NCBI GenBank assembly: GCA_934718085.1
Contig: CAKUZL010000008.1
Location: 1 to 64,000 of the forward strand
Reading direction: 5' to 3'
Source: an uncultured Candidatus Melainabacteria bacterium
GTDB lineage: Bacteria; Cyanobacteriota; Vampirovibrionia; Gastranaerophilales; Gastranaerophilaceae
DNA length: 64,000 nt
Shown: positions 60,774 to 64,000 of the stretch, piece by piece
Position numbering within the stretch: the stretch's first letter is position 1
Layout of the letters: the number at the start of each line of letters is the position of its first letter
Made by a program: the position numbers and the translations under genes
Notes under the pieces: generated by a model
Database searches by the model: none
What the model was told of the DNA's origin: nothing
The model's input: only the letters and a program-made list of their open reading frames with translations

Positions 60774-62234
60774 TTAAATTCGGTCACGTTGTTCGACATT
60801 TGACAAATCCTCTTTTAAAATATTTTCGCGGTTCCTTATTTTCAAATATTTCACACATTTTTCAAGCGTCAACGAATACGCAATCAACACGCCGAAAACA
60901 AACCACATCACGGTATCCGTCGTGAACGACTGGTAAATCGAATTTACGACAAAATTCACTCCGACGAGCGAAAAAGCTTCGAGAATAATTCTGTCGTTGC
61001 CGACGAAAAATTTCGAAATCCGAAACGCGCGCCAAATCGTAGAAATAAAGAACGAATAAATCAACAACAGCCCGATGATACCGTTTTCGAGCAAAGTTGC
61101 CCAAAAAATCGACGGCGGCGAGCCGAGTTTGCCGGCTTCGAGCTTTTCGTAAAGTTCTTCCGTCAACGGAACGGGTGAATTTTTAAACTGCGTATACATT
61201 TCGTTATCATTTGCCCGCGTAATTCCGGTAATCGGGTGTTTTCCCGCCATTGTCGCGGCATTGATATAAGAAACTATACGCGCACCGAGCGAAGGTTCTG
61301 TCAAAATAAGGGTTTCCACGTCTTTGAACGAAGAAGCTACAACGTTGACCCGACGAACGATACGATTTTCCTCGGGGTTGTCGATTTTGGGGATAAACAG
61401 CAAAGACGGCACGATAAGCAACATTGCGCAACAAATCAAAACTATTCTTCGACGGATAATTCTGATGATGTCTTTCGAAAAATACAAAAACGTAAAAATC
61501 ATTGACGCGATAATGTATATGGGTGATTGAGTCAAAAACAGATTGACGTACGTCAAGGTCAAAATCAGGACTTTCAAAACGGCGTCGACTTTCCGCGAAC
61601 GCGTTATTTTATAAGACTTTGAGACGACTTTTAACGCAAACGGCAACATTACGAACAAAAAAAGTGCGTAAAAGCTGGGTTCAAAACAGAAACTTCTGTT
61701 TCTGACGGCAAAATACGTAACGTTGACGGTACTTTCGGCGTTCAGGAACATTGACCGCGTAGAAACGTAATTGTGCAAAGCCTCGATTGCCGAAATCGAG
61801 TAAAATTGCCCGTAATAGTCGATAATTCCGTACACCGTCGAAAACAAAAATACTCCGAGAACAACGTTTGCGACCTTTTGAAACGAAATATATTTCGGAA
61901 CGAAAAACGCCGCAAAAAACAGAGTCGGAAAAATTACGCAACCGTACGTCAAAAACGTAGAGAACCAGATATTAAGCAAAACTCCGGACTTTCCGACAAA
62001 AACGGGTGAAACCAAAATCCATAAAAGCAACAGCCCCAAAAACATTACGGGAGGCTTTGTAAAAAGAGTTTTGAACTTTTTTGTTTTCCCCGGATTAAGA
62101 AAAAAATAAATCCCGAAAAACGCCAACGTCAGGATTGTTCCGACAATAATCTGCTGACTGCCGATTTTTATGCGGCAATCGTTCATAAACAAAAAAATTA
62201 TCGCGAGTATTCCGAGAAAATTTATCCTTAACAT
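60774..62234 (-). CDS. O-antigen/polysaccharide polymerase-like (Wzy/ligase) protein
   Basis: A 486-aa polytopic protein with about ten TM helices and a long periplasmic loop at ~residues 295-380 (VETLILTEPSLGARIVSYIN ... KHPITGITRAND), the layout of Wzy_C/O-antigen ligase proteins. It polymerises or ligates repeat units on the periplasmic side. Wzy and ligase cannot be told apart from sequence; with a flippase and Wzz in the cluster, Wzy is likelier. TATAAT on the minus strand ends 7 nt before the ATG and no ribosome binding site is present. It is followed at 60773-60699 by no other gene on this strand. Confidence 0.8.
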   Translation of the reverse strand: MLRINFLGILAIIFLFMNDCRIKIGSQQIIVGTILTLAFFGIYFFLNPGKTKKFKTLFTKPPVMFLGLLLLWILVSPVFVGKSGVLLNIWFSTFLTYGCVIFPTLFFAAFFVPKYISFQKVANVVLGVFLFSTVYGIIDYYGQFYSISAIEALHNYVSTRSMFLNAESTVNVTYFAVRNRSFCFEPSFYALFLFVMLPFALKVVSKSYKITRSRKVDAVLKVLILTLTYVNLFLTQSPIYIIASMIFTFLYFSKDIIRIIRRRIVLICCAMLLIVPSLLFIPKIDNPEENRIVRRVNVVASSFKDVETLILTEPSLGARIVSYINAATMAGKHPITGITRANDNEMYTQFKNSPVPLTEELYEKLEAGKLGSPPSIFWATLLENGIIGLLLIYSFFISTIWRAFRISKFFVGNDRIILEAFSLVGVNFVVNSIYQSFTTDTVMWFVFGVLIAYSLTLEKCVKYLKIRNRENILKEDLSNVEQRDRI

Positions 62235-62241
62235 TGTTTGT

Positions 62242-62247
62242 ATTATA
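62242..62247 (-). promoter_or_regulatory. -10-like box immediately before the polymerase start
   Basis: A perfect TATAAT on the minus strand is separated by 7 nt (ACAAACA) from the ATG at 62234, without a ribosome binding site between them. Confidence 0.4.
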
Positions 62248-62256
62248 CACCAAAAA

Positions 62257-63129
62257 TCACAATGTCGCTACGTATTTCGCAAGCTCGAGACTGTCCCCGG
62301 ACATTGTAAAAACTGCTTCAGCAAGATACAAAATTACGTAACAAAACTTCACAAACGGAAAGCACGCGGGCGAATGCTTTTTAAAATAGTAAAATTCACT
62401 TTTTTTGCTGCGTTTTTTTTTGGTCAGAGGAACATCGCAGGATCGACCTTCGAGGTGAACGATTTTCGCCGATGGCACGAATTTTATGTCGAATCCGGCG
62501 TTTTTTATGCGTTTGCACAAATCGGTTTCTTCGTAATACATAAAAAATTTTTCATCGAAAAGCCCGACATCGGCGAGAACGGATTTTCGAAACATTATAT
62601 CCGCGCCCGTGATATATCCCAAACGCTTTGTATGCACGGTATCCGCCGAATTTATCGTCAATTTGTATTTTTTGTAAGCTTGTTTAAAAACGTAACGGGG
62701 TCCGAATTTCCAGAGGATTTCGGTAAAATTCGGAAAGTTCCCGCCGCAATCGACGGGCGAACCGTTTTCGTCGGTCAAGAACCCCCCGCACGCACCGACC
62801 CCGGGATTTTTCTCCATAAAGTCGAAAAGTATTTTAATTGCGTTGTTTACGAGCAAAGTGTCGGTATTCAGGCAAAAAACGTATTTTGCGTCGGAGATTT
62901 TAATCGCGAGGTTGTTTGCGGCGCCGAAACCCGAATTTTCGGAATTTTCGATAATTTTGACACCGGGGAACTTTGATTTCAGAATTTCGACCGACCCGTC
63001 GTTTGAGTTGTTGTCGACGACAATTATTTCAAAATCGAGGTTTTCGGTTTTTTCGTATACCGAATTTATCGCATTTGCGGTAAGTTCGGGCGTTTTGTAA
63101 TTCACGAAAATTACGCTGACGTCTTTCAT
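62257..63129 (-). CDS. GT2 family glycosyltransferase (rhamnosyltransferase-like)
   Basis: A 290-aa GT-A enzyme. The N-terminus VSVIFVNYKTPELTANAI, the VVDNNSNDGS loop and the DxD-type metal site in CLNTDTLL mark GT2. The segment YITGADIMFRKSVLADVGLF ... FFMYYEETDLCKR is typical of WbbL-like rhamnosyltransferases. It adds one sugar to the growing lipid-linked unit. It overlaps the GT4 gene by 4 bp (63126-63129) and is co-transcribed with it. Acceptor and sugar donor are unknown. Confidence 0.92.
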   Translation of the reverse strand: MKDVSVIFVNYKTPELTANAINSVYEKTENLDFEIIVVDNNSNDGSVEILKSKFPGVKIIENSENSGFGAANNLAIKISDAKYVFCLNTDTLLVNNAIKILFDFMEKNPGVGACGGFLTDENGSPVDCGGNFPNFTEILWKFGPRYVFKQAYKKYKLTINSADTVHTKRLGYITGADIMFRKSVLADVGLFDEKFFMYYEETDLCKRIKNAGFDIKFVPSAKIVHLEGRSCDVPLTKKKRSKKSEFYYFKKHSPACFPFVKFCYVILYLAEAVFTMSGDSLELAKYVATL

Positions 63130-64000
63130 TTTTCAAAAACCGTCGACTCGATAAATTCCGTCATTTTTCGGTAAGCGACATCCCAATCGAAAGATTTTGC
63201 CGTATTTTCACCGTTATCGGAAAGTCTTTCGCGCAAGTCGGGGTTTTCGATAATTCTCGACATAGCGTCGGCAAGGACAGCCGGTGCTTTTGCGGGAACG
63301 ACGAGCGAATTGAATTCGTTTTCGGCGTACTCGCGGCTTCCGCCGGTATCGGTGGTAACGACGGGACATCCGCAACCCATCGCCTCGAGCGCGGGAAGCC
63401 CGAAACCTTCACTGTGCGAGGAACAAACAAACATCAAAGCTTCTTTGTAGAGTTTTTTGAGCAAAGCTTTATCGCCGTTAATTCTGATTATTTCGGACGA
63501 AGGGTTGGATTTAAACGCGCCTTCGGTCGTGATGAGCCTTATTTCGGGATGTTTTTTCCAAACGATTTTCATTGCTTTCCAAAAGTCGATAAAGCCTTTG
63601 TGTTTGTTTCTGCTGCCTATCCACAAAATATAATTTTTGCGTTCGAAGCGATTTCCGTCGGGTTTAAACTCGTTTTCGAGTCCGTTTTGAATAATTACGG
63701 ACTTCATGCCCGAAGCTTTTTCGAGTTCGTCGGCGCAGAAAGTCGAAATGGAAATTCTTTCGTCCGTAAATTTCGGGTAAATTTTGAACATCAGCTGCCT
63801 GAGCGGTCGGTTTTTGAACATCGCCGAAAAATCCTGATTGAACATCAGGAACTTAACCTTCGGATGCGAAAGTTTGTAAAGAACGGGCAAAATCATCTGA
63901 GGGAGGTACGTTCCGATGATTACGTCGATTGTCGAAGGGATTTGTTTGACCTTGCCCAAAACGTCGATATACCCGAGTTGACGGCTCCAAAACGGAGAAA
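63126..64000 (-). CDS. GT4 family glycosyltransferase (partial, 5' end beyond window)
   Basis: The frame is open to the window edge: before the TTG at 63959 it still reads SPFWSRQLGYIDVLGK, so the true start is outside. At least 291 residues are visible. The C-terminal GT4 domain has ILWIGSRNKHKGFIDFWKAM, the ALMFVCSSHSEGFGLPALEAMGCGCPVVTT block with the catalytic E-x7-E (Glu in SEGFGLPALE) and GGSREYAENEFNS. It transfers a sugar from a nucleotide sugar in the same pathway as the GT2. The N-terminal acceptor domain is incomplete here. Confidence 0.9.
   Translation of the reverse strand, partial: SPFWSRQLGYIDVLGKVKQIPSTIDVIIGTYLPQMILPVLYKLSHPKVKFLMFNQDFSAMFKNRPLRQLMFKIYPKFTDERISISTFCADELEKASGMKSVIIQNGLENEFKPDGNRFERKNYILWIGSRNKHKGFIDFWKAMKIVWKKHPEIRLITTEGAFKSNPSSEIIRINGDKALLKKLYKEALMFVCSSHSEGFGLPALEAMGCGCPVVTTDTGGSREYAENEFNSLVVPAKAPAVLADAMSRIIENPDLRERLSDNGENTAKSFDWDVAYRKMTEFIESTVFEK

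Overview
The window looks like a chromosomal segment of a Gastranaerophilales/Vampirovibrionia-type bacterium (the non-photosynthetic sister line of Cyanobacteria). This is inferred, not proven. The evidence is a protein opening MGMSASQ and a small MSVSFNQP protein, both of which I associate with this group; a DUF1822-like (cyanobacterial-type) domain; an outer-membrane LptD/OstA-like protein; a Cys-rich pseudopilin; and a standard code in which TAA, TAG and TGA all terminate genes.

Layout. (1) 1-2.7 kb: the edge of a truncated Mu-type DDE transposase, degenerate intergenic repeats, a WYL regulator and a small membrane protein. (2) 2.8-12.2 kb: an AT-rich defence island ending at tRNA-Ser(GGA). 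It holds hsdM-rhuM-hsdS-prrC-hsdR as one overlapping operon plus a convergent Mrr-type nuclease. The gene between hsdS and hsdR is a clear PrrC anticodon nuclease with its ATPase motifs and R-E-H catalytic triad. This makes a two-layer system: DNA restriction guarded by a tRNA-cutting back-up. (3) 12.4-20.8 kb: phospholipase-D-like protein, a GT35 phosphorylase homologue lacking the PLP lysine, 5-formyl-THF cyclo-ligase, an M23 murein hydrolase and LptD-like protein. (4) 20.8-27.4 kb: lineage-specific surface/repeat proteins (pseudopilin with Cys-rich body, a 965-aa acidic repeat protein) around a 1.1-kb gene-free stretch with REP-like hairpins. (5) 27.5-36.2 kb: anmK, matrixin-like protease, two sugar acetyltransferases around a HAD phosphatase, FeoA-FeoB fusion and ClpB. 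(6) 36.6-41.4 kb: a carboxymuconolactone decarboxylase/cupin gene split by an in-frame TGA, flavodoxin, small regulators, carbonic anhydrase and a SIMPL protein. (7) 41.7-53.3 kb: a MGMSASQ protein, a 49-aa ORF behind a structured leader, and a three-gene minus-strand operon. That operon encodes a 2103-aa membrane protein (DUF1822-like domain, zf-HC2-like anti-sigma motif, long acidic repeat region, TM helix, TonB-like C-terminus), a sigma-factor-like protein and a zinc-ribbon P-loop ATPase. (8) 53.4-64 kb: pheA, phosphoglucomutase/phosphomannomutase and a surface-polysaccharide cluster (Wzz-like, acyltransferase, DUF115-like, Wzx flippase, Wzy-like polymerase, GT2, partial GT4).

The two best candidates for something undescribed are the giant-receptor/sigma/zinc-ribbon-ATPase operon (43.2-53.3 kb), which looks like a membrane-to-transcription signalling module, and the PrrC-guarded type I restriction island (2.8-11 kb). 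Smaller oddities are the PLP-lysine-less phosphorylase, the TGA-split CMD-cupin gene, GTAG-flanked REP-like hairpins, and several genes whose -10-like box sits 6-10 nt before the start codon.
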